From positions 186,001-250,000 of the forward strand of contig JAIWZP010000023.1 of assembly GCA_025201375.1 (NCBI GenBank): a stretch of 64,000 bases of DNA. The letters are read 5' to 3'. A program made the translations under genes and the position numbers. Position 1 is the stretch's first letter; the number at the start of each line of letters is the position of its first letter. The notes beneath the pieces were generated by a model. The model had not been told where the DNA came from. It saw nothing but the letters and a program-made list of their open reading frames with translations, and made no database searches. Shown one piece after another: positions 26,837-39,174 of the stretch. Source of the stretch: Gongronella butleri. Its lineage: Eukaryota; Mucoromycota; Mucoromycetes; Mucorales; Cunninghamellaceae.

Positions 26837-27243
26837 TTCTTCAAAGGGGAGATCCGGAGAGGATCGCCTTCAGCGACAATCACCGGGGGACCACCGGGAT
26901 AATCAGGGGTCAACTAGACCGTTCTCGAGCAAATCACCAAATAAAATTGCAGAAAAAAGCCGTTTTCTCCGTCAATTTTGGTCGGATGTCGTGAGACTGG
27001 ACTGATTCGACGGAGATCCATCTGCTTCCGACATATTAAAAGCGCCGTGAGTCGTCCTCCAAGAGAGGATCACCATCTGCGATCATCGCTGGACGACCAA
27101 CAGAGGAAATCGCATCCGCAGAGGGCAGAATGGCATCGTCATCTGGGGCTGTTTTCCGAAAGAAAAAATGAATTTTTGCTTGCAAAACGCGTCAATCCCC
27201 CTTCCTTTTGCTTCTGCGGTTTACCTTGCCGCTATTGTGGCAT
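23880..27243 (-). pseudogene. Degenerate zinc-ribbon/HNH gene, two partial units fused
   Basis: The family start is present at 27243 but codon 4 is TAG. Exon-3 equivalents occur twice (about 26745-26715 and 25620-25580), so two units are fused. The Cys4 modules are still readable: one with CTGCYQW ... CSHC near 26320-26150 (preceded by an in-frame TAG), one with CSDCGFDFPLS ... CASC near 26000, one with CSHCAKELPI near 25780-25660, and one with CCVCGYGHPLS ... CSSC near 25060-24960. Another near 25450-25270 is frameshifted. The module near 24800 has lost its first cysteine pair. The first HNH domain survives only as a short tail before a GT at 24481, and the second (24420-23880) carries several stops, although DALSFDR-like and IAKG-like landmarks persist. 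The product cannot be made intact; the gene is called a pseudogene with good confidence. Confidence 0.75.
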
Positions 27244-28157
27244 TTTTGCATAATCAGAATGGAGGAAATTGTAAAATCAATAAGAATTTTGAGTGGCGAT
27301 GGGTTTGATATGTGAGGTCAAGTAAAACAGAGGGAGGGTAAAAAAAAAAAAAAGAAGAAAAAAGGAAAGAGAGAAAGAGAGAGAGAAAAATAGACGGAGC
27401 GGCCTGACCACATTCCCTCCGCCATTTTCAACAACCCGACCCGCAGCCTTTTTGGGTCCCATGTTATCATTGTCTTTTTTTTTTTTTTTTTTTGTCAATC
27501 GGCTCCCTTTTTTCATTGTCTTTTTATGTTGTAAATCAGCCTCCAACCACTATTTTTTAATAATATGTACATGCTAAAACGTGCATTTTCGCTCGTCGAT
27601 GCATAAAAAACACCCCTGACCAGCTACAAGATACCAGGAAACAAGAACGCGCGCGTCAAGCTCCAAAACGCGCTGTTTCGATAATATTTTTAAAAACACA
27701 CGCTCTATTGTGCGCGTCAATTACATTGATGAAGGGTCGTTTTTCTTTTTTTTTTCGCAAAACATGCGTCTAATTGATACCCGATCATGAGGGCTGTGAG
27801 CGGCATACCTTGGGCTCCGCTTGTCCCGCGTGAATCTCGGCGCACACAAAAAAAAGCAATAAATCAGACAATGATATATTTGACGCGACCGGCAACAAGT
27901 GTCATTATCATCTTTTTCTGTTGCATCAAAAGTATAAAGGAAAACAGACCATTCAAGACAAGGCACGTGTAAAAAAAGTGACGCGTCGGATAAAATGCAT
28001 GAATTGTGCCTGTGTCACAAGGGCCGCAGGCCTTCATTCACGCCCAAAAAATGGCCACGATTGCTAATTCTATTCGAAATGCGCTCGCCCCAAAGATTGG
28101 CGTCGCGTCTAATGGCTTTGCTTTTTAATTTCTCCCCCTCCCTTTTTTTTCCACGTC
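27244..28157. repeat. Array spacer, copy C
   Basis: Upstream flank of the degenerate gene at 23.9-27.2 kb followed by the recurrent spacer (about 27570-28130). It closely resembles 29360-30130 and 33420-34260, including the AG-rich tract near 27340-27390. A plus-strand frame reading NDIFDATG near 27880 is open, but it is not called a gene. Confidence 0.55.
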
Positions 28158-28300
28158 CCTGAGTTTGTATTTGATCCGTTTCTTTATTTTGTGGATAGGT
28201 AATGCTGGAAGTGGATCATATAAATAAAAAATTTGAGAATGGTAATGCAGAAAAAAAAACAAATACAGTCCAAAAAAGTCTAGGATGCGGGTGCGCATTG
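28158..28300. repeat. ABCC 3'-UTR repeat, third copy, fused to a zinc-ribbon exon
   Basis: This segment matches 34298-34440 and, from the shared tract GTGGATCATATAAATAAAAA onward, 40310-40400, the 3' flank of ABCC-C. It retains the last few ABCC codons and stop (complement of CTAGGATGCGGGTGCGC) and then switches abruptly into zinc-ribbon sequence at about 28296-28300. Confidence 0.75.
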
Positions 28301-29355
28301 CACCGACAAATTCTGAAAGCGGGAAGACAAGGCCGCAAACTTGCATTTTACGGGGGCCTGCGCGTCGCCGCCAGCCTCGTCAATGTCTGCCTGATGTGCG
28401 TTGCGGCGATTCTCGTCAGTCTGAAAAAAAAAGGCGAATAAGCACTTGAAAGGCAACAATCAGTGTTCTTTTTGGGCTTACCTTGATCATATCCGTGCGG
28501 CATTGCCGGCAAGTGGTCACATAAGTTGCTTGGCCGTCCTCATTGACTGCCACGCCCTTGAATTGAGGATCCACGGGACGCCACTTTTCGCACGATGCGC
28601 AAAACAAAGAGGTTTCAGGAATCTGCTCATTGTTGTTGAGTTTTTTAATAGCCTTGTCAAGAAAAGATCTCGTGAGATGCCACGCATCAACTTTTTTTTT
28701 TTTTTTTTTTGCCATTCTACCTCTTTGGTGCGCTGCACGTCGTTGGCTAGGCGCTACCTGCGAGCTTTCTTCGCTTTCTATCATAAAATCAGAGAAAATC
28801 AGACAAAGCGCTCTCAGGAAATCATGCTCCAAGTGGTTGGACTCACTTTTCGACTGTCGCGGCATTTCTGGCACGTTTTGAAAAACGTTTTTTTTTTTTT
28901 TTTTTGTAGAGCCATTGCGCTGCTCCACCTTCATGGAATCCGTGATCGGCTTTCGCTCGCGGTTGCAGTCTTTCCGGTTGCAGACTACAATCATCGGTGG
29001 ACCACCGGGATAATCAGGGGTCAACTAGACCGTTCTCGAGCAAATCACCAAATAAGATTGTAGAAAAAAGCCGTTTTCTCCATCAATTTTGGTCGGATGT
29101 CGTGAGACTGGACTGATTCGACGGAGATCCATCTGCTTCCGACATATTAAAAGCGCCGTGAGTCGTCCTCCAAGAGAGGATCACCATCTGCGATCATCGC
29201 TGGACGACCAACAGAGGAAATCGCATCCGCAGAGGACAGAGTGGCATCGTCATCTGGGGCTGTTTTCCGAAAGAAAAAAATGAACTTTTGCTTGCAAAAC
29301 GCGTCAATCCCCCTTCTTTTTGCTTCTGCGGTTTACCTTGCCGCTTTTGTGGCAT
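28290..29355 (-). pseudogene. Truncated zinc-ribbon/HNH gene ending in an ABCC tail
   Basis: The start exon (29355-29337, MPQKRQ) is intact. Downstream are an exon-2-like segment with an internal stop and partial duplication (29250-28990), a first module reduced to its C-terminal half (KIKDFMKV-like wording lost; QNVPEMPR present near 28870), and a well-preserved second module near 28620-28490 (CASCEKWRPVDPQFKGV ... CRQC). The third module, CGLVFPLSEFVGA near 28340-28300, is cut off and continues directly into the last codons of an ABCC gene. A one-base shift lies just before that module. No HNH domains remain. It arose by recombination between the ABCC 3' end and this family. Confidence 0.7.
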
Positions 29356-30729
29356 TTTTGCATAATCAGAATGGAGGAAATTGTAAAATCAATAAGAATT
29401 TTGAGTGGTGATGAGTATGATAGGTGAGGTCAAGTAAAACAGAGGGGGGTGAAATAAAAAAAAAAAAAGGAAAGAGAGAAAGAGAGAGAGAAAAATGGTT
29501 GGAGCAGCCTGACCACATCTCTGCCCTTTTCAACAACCCGACCCGCAGCCTTTTTGGGTCCCATTTTATCATTGTCCTTTTTTTTTTGCCGATGGGCCCC
29601 CTTTTTTTCATTGTCTTTTTTGTTGTCAATCAACCTTTAACCTCTATTTTTTATAATATGCACAACATGCCAAAACGTGCATTTTCGCTCGTTGATGCAC
29701 AAAAAAACACCATTGACCAGCTACAAGACACCAGGAAACAAGAACGCGCGCGTCAAACTCCAAAACGCGCTGTTTCGATAATATTTTTAAAAAATACACA
29801 ATGTATTGTGCGCGTCAAGTACATTGATGAAGGGTCATTTTTCTTTTTTTTTTTTTTCGCAAGAACATGCGTCTAATTGATACCCGATCATGAGGGCTGT
29901 GAGCGGCATACCTTGGTCTGCGCTTGTCCCGCGTGAATCTCGGCGCACACGTCCTCAGGCACACAAAAAAAAAAAAGCAATAAATCAGAGACAATGATAT
30001 ATTTGACGCGACCGGCAATGAGTCTCATTATCATCTTTTTCTATTGCATCAAAGGGATAAAGGAAAACAGATCATTCAAGACAAGGCACATGTAAAAAGA
30101 ATCGAAGACGCGTCGGAGAGCGTTGCTACGCGTTTATAAAATGCATGAATTGTTCCAAATACTTGTGTCACAAGCGCCGCTGGCCTTTAATCAAGCCCAA
30201 TTTTTTCTTGTTTTTGGCCATGAGCGAGCTTGCAGCCTCTTGATCTCGATGGATCGACACATGGATCTTGCGCAGACGCTACCGGCAGCGCGATTCAGCT
30301 GCGCGCTGCCGAAACAGCACACGGATAAATGGGCTTTCGGCCACCAGCCTGACCAAGATCACCAATGTTTTCGTTCAACTTGCGGGTTTCTACCGAATTT
30401 CCCTCTCGACTGATGGTGCGTTCAATGCAGCGCTGCTGTTTCGTTAATTCCATGGTCTCTGCGCCCTGACAAACAAAAGTGTTTAAAAAGAAAACAAAAA
30501 AAAAAAAAGCCAAGGCTCTGCAGAAATGGGAGCACACTCATGTTTTTGTACTACATTTGCAGGTTTTTATTGGCTTGGAGATGCGAAAAACAAGGGGGCA
30601 CATTGCATGTGGTGCGAAAAGAAAAAAGACAGGTGCGCACAGAGGGACAAGGAAAAACAAACGCGCATGAAGGGGACAAGGGCGCTGGAAGAAAAACAAT
30701 GAGAAGAAAAAAACAAGATCAAGGAGGGA
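29356..30729. repeat. Array spacer, copy D, and downstream flank of the intact gene at 30.7 kb
   Basis: About 29360-30130 is very similar to 27244-28020. The remainder (30130-30729) holds the 3' flank of the zinc-ribbon/HNH gene that ends at 30730, including A-rich low-complexity DNA. A minus-strand frame at 30537-30295 has no recognisable domain. Confidence 0.5.
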
Positions 30730-31653
30730 TCAATGGGGCGCAAATACAGCATCGCGGCGAACACCCGCCAGAAGATTGGCCTTGAGGCGCTGAGCGCCAA
30801 GTTGTTTCATGCGGTCAATCCAAATCTGGAATTTCAGCTGCGGCATCCAGCCTTTGGCATTGTTGATGAAGCCACTGACGATCTGGATGTTGCCTTTGAC
30901 ATAGCGGCCACCTTCTTTGCCCGGGACAATTCTGTCAAACGAGAGGCAGTCTAGGCGATAAAAGGTGTCCGCACGACTTGCAATGAAACTACCGATTGCG
31001 TTCGTGAGCGCGCACCGGTGGTTGGCTGAGAGCGCGGCGTCCAACAGCACGTCCGAATCGACACCCTTGCCTGCAGCTGCATTCTTAATGGCTGTGATTT
31101 CCTTGCGTGACAATTTGGTTGACTTTGAGGCAACATCATTGGGACCAAAGAGTAGATCGAGGAGCTGGCATGCTTTTTCGGGGTCTAGATCGATTAGGAA
31201 CCTGAAAAAAAAAATACAAAATGGTAAGCGATCATTTTCCCTTTACCCCTTGAGGGAAGCTCATACCTGTTGCAAGTCAAGCAACAGAGATTAAGGTTCT
31301 CTTCCGAATAGCCGAGTGACGGGTCCAAACGCTGCATTGATGCATGGTGCAGGTCGCCACCAATGTCATCGACGCGCTGCATTTGAAGACCTGTGGCGCC
31401 ACAAAGCTCACAGGTGTCATGGGCCGCTGTCAGAACACTGCGCACCAGGGCCATGAACTCCGGCTGCGTCTTGAGGGGAGCAATGCGCTCCAAGTCGGCC
31501 TCGGTCGCTTCAGGATGCTTTTCCTTGTAGGCCGCACGGATCAACTTGTTTTTCTGCAGCATGCCGTCTGCCGCGTGCTTGATGACTTCCGTGGAGTGGA
31601 AATCGCTCTAAAACAATAAAATTAGCCATTGGATTCATGTGCCATGGGCGTCC

Positions 31654-31704
<51 letters not shown>

Positions 31705-33412
31705 TTGCCGTCTTCTAGCGCCTGTTTTCTTTGGTCGCGTTTGTACGAATTGCACTTTTGGCAGCAGGCTGACGTCTCATCTCCCTTGGAATCAAAGTCG
31801 CTGATCTCAACCATGGTTTTACAAGCGCCGCACAGCCTCTTCCATCCTTGATCTATGATAAAAAGGTGGTGTGTTGGTCCCTAATGCCTCCATAATAGAT
31901 TTTGTTCTGCTTTTTTTCGTCAACTTACTCCCTGCTGATGAAAATCCAGCAAGGTGCGCTTTGAGCACAACGTGGTTGGCTTGCCATTCACGCCTGTAAA
32001 CATGTGCTGCGGGCGGTCCTGGAAGCACTTGGTGCACCGTTGCAATCCATCGGGCACGATCTAAAGTGATGAATGGAATAGAACGCGTGAGATTTTCCTT
32101 TTTTTTTTTTTTTTTTTTTTTGTGCGTGTGTGTGTGTGTGTAAAATTTTGCTTACAAGGCCTTGGTCCTTGATCTCTTTGCGCATTTCACGCTCCATATC
32201 GTGGTAATTTTCAGTATACTCCCGGCACGTGTGGCATATTTTCTTTTCCTCGCCAGACGCGTCAATAACGCTGGACAAGGGATGGCGGAAGAAGCACTGC
32301 GAGCACGTGACCGACGCGTCAAGATCGCCAGCAGCATTTTCCTTGTCCGCCTTGGGCACGTCTTTACGTCGCTCCATTTTCTGGAATAAAAAAAAGAGAA
32401 TAAGCACTGGAAATGCATAAATTACCATGCTCCTCGGTGTACCTGCTTGTGTTGGCCGCGGCAAGCGGAACAAGTGACCACATATTTTTCATTGCCTCGT
32501 GTTAAGATGCTCTTGAAATCATCGACAGGTCTCCATTTGCGACAATTGAGGCAGAACAGCTCTTTTTCGGGGATAGGGATGTTGTTGTTCAGGTCCTTGA
32601 CCGCCTATTCAAAAAGGTCTTGTGAGATGCCAAGCGCCACGTTTTTTTTTAATATCTTCTTTGTTCTTTCAACGTTTTTTGCGTTCGCCGCTCGGTGCTT
32701 CTTGTCACGCTCCTACAACCAAAGAATAATCAGGCAACATGCTCTTTAGAAACAAGGCTCCAGTGGCGAGACTCACTCGTTGAACAAGACGGCACTTGAT
32801 GCACATGACGTAAAAAGTCTTCTTGACCGCACCACCTCGCTTTTCCACTTTCATAAAGTCGTCGATTTTCCGGACGTACGAGCATCCTGCCGCATTGCCA
32901 CAGCGCATCGCCGGCACCGTTTGCTCGTTGTATGCAGGCTCGTTTGGGTCATTCAACAGCTTTACAAGCTATAAAATAAGAAAAAACTGGTCAAAGCCAT
33001 GCGCTCAAAGCTTTCAAATGCTGATTGTACCTGGGTTGTCTTCATATTGCGCAAATGTCGCTAGCAAAAAGAGTAAACGAGTGAGTGTCGGACTCGTTTT
33101 GGGGCCAAATGGGAGCATCGGCGCGCTTGAAACGTGTTTTTTTTTTGTTTTTTTTTTTACCGGAACCACAAGGATTTGTACGTCCTCGTCGATCTGTACG
33201 GGTTGATCGCTGCCATCGGGCGCAAAGGATTGCTCCTGCCGTGGCTGCTTCAATCGCCGGGCCGTGCCAGTGCTTGACTCAGCACCATCGTCATCTGCTG
33301 CTGTTTTTTATTTTTTGGGGGAAAAAAACATAAGCTTTTACTGTTTTTGACGCGTCACTTTCCCCCTTCCTTTCTTTTGTTCTTGCTCTTTACCTCGTCG
33401 CTTTGGTGGCAT
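30730..33412 (-). CDS. Multi-zinc-ribbon protein with two HNH-like domains, copy 1
   Basis: Unnamed family; DNA or RNA binding and cleavage is inferred from domains only. Exons I can place: 33412-33394, 33300-33161, 33060-33031, 32968-32777, about 32714-32658, 32604-32443, 32380-32156, 32060-31929, a module ending at 31704, 31607-31267, 31201-30730. The start MPPKRR is shared with sister copies. Five Cys modules follow, each with a cysteine pair, a hydrophobic/Gly turn and a second pair: CGNAAGC/CIKC, CLNC/CSAC, CSQC/CHTC, CTKC/LCSK (fourth Cys missing) and CGAC/CQKC. The first HNH-like domain reads CELCGATGLQ ... QRLDPSLGYSEENL ... CLTCN; the second reads CALTN ... LSFDRIVPG ... NIQIVS ... 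NNAKG. These resemble the DRID-x-x-x-GY HNH type. The exon near 32658 ends before AT rather than GT, so splicing there is doubtful; the exon 8-9 junction is also uncertain. Everything else is in frame. Confidence 0.68.
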
Positions 33413-34297
33413 ATTTTGCGGAATCAGGATGGAGGAACTTGTAAAATCAAAGGAGGCGTTGAGTGATGACCAAATGTTTGAAGAGGAAAAGAAAACAGAG
33501 AGAGGGGAAAAAAAGAAAAAGAGAGGGAAGAAAATGGATGAACCGCACTGACAACACCTCTTTTTTTTTTCAACCCGCCTGTAGCCATCCGATGCCTTTT
33601 CTGGGCAGCCTGTGCAACCTGCCGTCTTTATTATTTTTTCGTGAATCGGCCCCTCATCTCTATTTCTAAAAACACAGGGGGAAACGAGCCGTGCCGCGCT
33701 TCCCGTTGCAATAAAGTCACACTTGATCAACGACATGTCATGGCACAAGGACGTGGACGCGTCCAGTTCCGGAACGCTTTGTCTAACAATAGAACACTCA
33801 CCATTGTGCGCGTCAATTCCTTTGCCAAAGTCTTTTTCGCCGAACAATGCGTTTCAGAGATGCTTAATCATGATGATCGTGAGTGTCAAACCACGTGTTT
33901 CACTGGTACCGCGTGAATCGAGGCACACACGACCTCACATCCACCAAAAACGCACAAAAAAGAGCACAAACCGGGGACAATTGACAAATTGGACACGGCT
34001 GACTATGCATGCCAGGATGATATTGCCTGGCTGCATCAACGAGATAACGTAAAACAGATCATGAAAGACAACACACGTGCAAAAAGAGCCGCATGACGCG
34101 TCAAAGAGGGCCGCGACGCGTCCAAATGCATGAATCTCTCGCGTCGTGTGCGACCCACGCCCAAAGTCCGCCCCGGCCAAGCCCGAAGAAAAAAGACGCG
34201 ATCGCTAATTCTATTTGAAATGCGCTCGCCCTGAAGATTGGTGTCGCGTCCAATGGCTTTGCTTCTTAATTTCTCCCCCCTTTTTTTCCCTTTTTTT
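33413..34297. repeat. Array spacer, copy E
   Basis: Upstream region of the zinc-ribbon/HNH gene that starts at 33412, including an AG-rich tract near 33490-33540, then the recurrent spacer at about 33690-34260. It presumably carries that gene's promoter; no TATA box stands out. Confidence 0.55.
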
Positions 34298-34429
34298 TTT
34301 CCACGACCCTGAGTTTGTATTTGATCCGTTTCTTTATTTTGTGGATAGGTAATGCTGGAAGTGGATCATATAAATAAAAAAAATTGAGAATGGTAATGCA
34401 GAAAAAAGACAAATACAGTCAAAAAAAAT
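34298..34429. repeat. ABCC 3'-UTR repeat, second copy
   Basis: Nearly identical to 28158-28290 (shared landmark GAGTTTGTATTTGATCCGTT) and, in its last 90 bases, to the 3' flank of ABCC-C at 40310-40382. Here it still follows an ABCC C-terminal coding remnant. Confidence 0.8.
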
Positions 34430-35661
34430 CTAGGATGCGGGTGCGCGAGTAGAAGAAGCCGAGCTTGATGTCGTTGTCGACGACGAAGGCTGCGAGCTGC
34501 CTGCGCCGCGTGCAATGGAGAGCAATTCGGCCGCCTCGCCAGAGCGGTCGCACATTTGCTTGAAAATGCCGCCTTCCTTGGTCATCAATGCATAAGGAGT
34601 GTCGAATTCAACGACCTCGCCCTGATCAAGCACGAGGACGCGATCGAAATCGGCAATGGTGCGCAAGCGGTGGGCAATGCAAATGACCGCCGAGTCATTG
34701 AACTCGGAGCGGATCGTGCGCTGGATGCGGCGATCAGTGTCAAAATCAACAGAAGATGTCGCCTCGTCGAGAACAATGAGAGCTGTCTTTTTGACAAGAG
34801 CGCGCGCAAGAGCAATGAGCTGGCGTTGGCCCTGCGACCAATTCTTGCCACCCTCGGCCACGGGGGATTCGAGGCTGATTTCCGACACAGAAATGCCGCC
34901 CTCGCTCTCATTGACGGGTTCAGAGTTCTTGCTGCTCGTCAAATGCGAACGCTTGAGCGCAGCCCACAACGTCGCGTCGTCGTAGTCACCAAAGGGATCG
35001 AGATTGGAACGCAAATTGCCTGAAAACAAGACTGTCACTGGCGCATTCACATCGACGACCGTCGCAGATCGATTTCGCACTCATGCAAGAACTGATCGAC
35101 GCGTCGCACACTAAAACACGAAATCAGCCCAGAAAAAAGTCAAAAAGATCGTTCACTTTTTTTTTTTTTTTGTACCTGACCATGTCTTGCATCCACTTGA
35201 CAATGGTGCCTGGGATAAAAATGAGTGAGAAGCGCAGTTCGCTTAACACGGTGATGGATATAAAGGCCACTGGTGCTGTCAATGCGTGGCCCTGGACAAC
35301 GATGTAAAAATAAAAGAACGCGGCCGTGATCAGAACCGGGTATCTGCAAGAAAGAAAAAAATGGGGGGGGGGCAAAAATGAGATTCCAGACTAGCAATTG
35401 GTGCAAGATCGCCCTACCGACGCACAAATCCGCCATTGAGCCGTATACGCTGAACCACGACGTGCAAAAGTCCGTGATGCGCTGCGAATCGGTGCTCATC
35501 AAGTTGACAATGGTGCCCGTGCCCGCTGACGCGTCCTCTTTGTCCATTTTGTCGTCATTCTTGTCCTCGTCGCTCTCATCCGTCATGTACGACGTGGCCA
35601 CGGATGCGTCCATGCGATAGATGGTCTTGTGACAGATTTCGAGGTGCAGCATTGCGCGCAC
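34430..35661 (-). pseudogene. Chimeric ABCC pseudogene: foreign TMD1 fragment joined to ABCC-C-like NBD2 tail
   Basis: The 5' half (35661-35090) encodes part of a first transmembrane domain from a different ABCC branch: ICHKTIYRMDAS, an acidic loop, then GTIVNLMSTDSQRITDF. After an intron comes a membrane segment (VLITAAFFYFYIVVQG) ending VRRVDQFLHE. A stop follows in that frame near 35050. The 3' half (about 35030-34430) is almost the same as ABCC-C positions 40980-40383: [18 protein letters not shown], the SQGQ signature, Walker [14 protein letters not shown]-loop IAHR and the Ser/Thr-rich tail. NBD1, TMD2 and Walker A of NBD2 are missing, so it cannot work as a transporter. The join is not a normal exon boundary and marks a deletion or recombination. 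Confidence 0.8.
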
Positions 35662-36965
35662 ACCTCCATGAACTCAACGACGCTAGAGGAGCGGCAAAAA
35701 AAAAAAAAGAGGGGAAGGAGGTAGAAAACAAAGAAAAGCGAAGAAGAGAAAGTGAAAAATAGATGGAGCGGCCTGACTACATTTGCTATTTTTAACATTT
35801 ATCCATTTCTAAAAATAGCCTCGTCGCTTCCCGTCGCATAAAAAACGCATTTGACCAACAGCAAGGCGCGGCATGAAATAAGGCCGCATTGCGTCAAAAA
35901 ACAACATTTACACAAAAAAAAGCCTTTCTTTTGGCGCGTCAATCCCCTTGACCAATGTCTTTGTCAAACGCTGTGTCCCATAGATGCCCAATCGTGATAT
36001 TTGTGAGCAGCAATCATGAATGGTGCTTGCCTCGCATGAACTTGGGCACCACTCGCCCTTTCATGCACAAAAAACAGCAAAAAAGATTACAACCAGAGTT
36101 TTTAAATAAACTCGACGCGGCTGACCATGGATCTCATGATGATTGTGCCTTTTTGCATCAATCAGAGAAAGGAAAAAATGTCATTCAAAACGTTACGCAT
36201 GTAAAAAGAGTCGTATGATGCGTCAAAAAGGGCCTCTACACGCCCAAAGGCTTAAATTCCTTTAACAGTGTGACACCTACTCGCCAATCCGGCCGCAGTC
36301 AAGCCCAAGAAATGGGCGCGATTGCTATTCGAAATGCACTCACCCCAGCGTCTGACGCCCGCTCTCTCTGTTATTCCTTTTTTCACGTTTCTTGATCTCC
36401 AATGGCTCGTCCCATCCTGCAGAGCGAGCCATGCCATGCGAGATGTTTTTGAAAACAATGTATTGGGCTGGTGTCATCATGCAGAGTTACCAAAATACGC
36501 ATCAGCGCATGTTTCATTCGTGTCATAATGCAAAATGTCACGCGTTTGGACATGTCGCGTTCGTGTTGATGCGCCATGGCCCTATTCCGAGACGTCGTCA
36601 CGTCTGCCTGGGATAAGAAACAGTAAAAATTGCGCAATTTACGTACAAGGCGCTCAGACACCTAGCCGCCCTGCTAGATGTCACCCGTGGCTCTCTTGAA
36701 AGAGAAAAAAACACAGAAAAAAGGACAAGGCTATGCAGGAATTCGAGCACAATCTTTTGTTTCTGTTGCTTTTGTACTACATGACCGTGTTTTTTATTGG
36801 CGCATCAATTCATACTAGAGGAAATCAAAGGGCGCGATGAAAAAAGAAGAGAGAGTGATTCATAGCAGGGTAAATCAAAGGGCGCAGGGCTACACGTAAA
36901 AAAAAAAAAAAAAACAGGGCGCGATGGACAAGGAAGAGAAAAGGCGCATTGAAAAAGGTGATTAT
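35662..36965. repeat. Array spacer, copy F
   Basis: Recurrent spacer at about 35820-36370 followed by sequence alignable with 23340-23880. A plus-strand open frame around 36110-36215 reads NKLDAADHGSHDD; related peptides appear in the other spacer copies, but nucleotide conservation alone could explain this. Confidence 0.55.
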
Positions 36966-39133
36966 TCAGAGGCTTTTGCGTGCCGCTGCGCGCGCCTCCG
37001 CGCGTCGAATTGCCGCCTTAAGATTGTCTTTGAGTTGCTCAGAGCCTTGTTGACCCATTCGCTCCAACCAAAGGTCGAATTTGTCTTGGGGTAGCTTGCC
37101 TTTAGCGATATTGACGTAGACGCTGACGACTTGTATGTTGTTTGCAGTGTATTCGCCACCCATTGCGGCAGGGACCACGCGGTCAAACGACAATGCATCC
37201 ATTCGGTAATTCATGCTACGACTCTGCGCTGGCAGCTTGTCACTAGTAAATGTTCCAGTGCCATTCGTAAGTGCGCATCGGTGGCGGGAATGACGAGCCG
37301 CTTCTAGAAGCACCTCCTGTGGGATGCCTTTGACTTGAGCCAATTTTTTGATGTTGCTAATTTCCGCTGTAGACAATCGGCTGCTCGTGGTCGTGTCATT
37401 GTCACCAAACAGCGAATCAAGGAGCTGCATGGCTTGCATCGGTTGCAGATCATTGAGAAAACTAATAAAAAAACAAAGAGTGAGCCGCTTTTCCTTTTCA
37501 TGTTCCCTTGATAAGCAAAGTTCGTACCGATTGCATGTCAGGCATAGGATCATGACATTGTTGTAGCTGTATCCCATGGTCGGATCGATCCGTTGCGGCG
37601 TCGCTCGGCCCATGTCGCCGTCTTCAAGGTGTTCCACATGCTGGACCTGTAGGCCTGCGCGGCCACAAAGGCCACACGTCTCATTTTCGTCGGCTAGGAT
37701 CTCCATAAACATGGATTGGAAGTCCGGCTGTGGTAGCAGGGGCGCGATAGCGTCCAGGTCGTCATTTAGCGCGTTGAGGTGGCTCTCGATGTACTTCTGT
37801 CGAATTTTGAGGTTGCGGCTGCGCATACTGCTGCCGAGCATTTTGATGCTGTGCGGGGAATGCGTGTGTGTCTAAAAAAAAAAACAGAATTAGTCACTTT
37901 CGTCCAATTTCTATGTTTTTTTTTTTTTCAATACCTTGCCACTTTCAATCTTTTTCTTGTCGTTTTTCTGGTCCTGGAGAAGGCAGGCTTTGCACCGAGA
38001 GCGCGGGACACCTTCCACCGTGTCGAATTCATCGATTGGTAACACATGAGCGCATTGCGAGCACTCCTTGAAGCCAGTGTCAACCTAAGAACGCGTGTTG
38101 GTCGTCAATGCTCTCTTCATGCGTTCTTTTTTCTCTCTGTGATCAATCTTACCTCGCACGCGGCACGGCTTACTTTGTGCTTTTCTTGATGATCTTTCGA
38201 GTTCTTGCGACCGCGCTGGCGGCAGGATGAGCATGCGTGTTCTTGCTTGCCATTAGTGCCCAGGAACTCTGAGAGTGGGTACTCAAAACCGCACGCATGG
38301 CATTCCACTGGCTTTTCGGCGTCGCCATTCGCTGCCTCGACGTCTGCCTTCTGCTTCTCTTTCTTTTTGGATTGATGCTGAAAGAAAAGAGAATAAGATC
38401 TTGGAAAGCATCAATTGGTATTCTTTTCGATTTACCTTTGCACTTATCCCGCGACAACGCGAACATGTGGTCATGTAGCGTGATTTTCCGTTCTTTTTGG
38501 GTGCACCCTTGAATTGATCAACGGCGCGCCATTGCTTGCAACGACCAACGCAGACAAGCGATGACTCGGGAATCGCTTTTCGATTGTTCAACTCCTTGAT
38601 TGCCTTGTCAAAAAAAATTGTGAGATGCATTGCGCCACTCTTTTTGTCTTTGCATACCTCCTTTGTTCGTTCAATGTCTCTGGCCAGCCTGTGAACCTGA
38701 TTTGCTCGATTTTTCTATCAACGATCAAAGAAAATGAGACAGCGTGCTCTCTAGAAATTAAAGAGGCTGGACTTACTTCATGTCTTTCGCGGCAAGCCTT
38801 GCACTTTTTCAAGAATTGTTTCCTGATTGAGCCATTGCGTGTTGTCACTTTCATAAAGTCTTTGATGGGCTTGGAGTTGCGGCATTCTGGACGGCTGCAG
38901 TACATTCGCGTCACCGTTGTTTCATTGTATTCCTTGTTGTTTGGGTCGTTTAAGAAAGCCACAAGCTATAGAAAAAGATCGATCAATGCATCGCGCTCCT
39001 TTTTTTCAAAAAGAATAAGTGCGGCTTACCTGGTTGGTGCTCAATCGCTGGTGTGGTTCCTGGGCAATACAAAGAGAAAATTGAGCATCCGACTCGCTTT
39101 TTGGTCACGCAGAATCATCCTCGCGCGTGGGCT

Positions 39134-39174
<41 letters not shown>

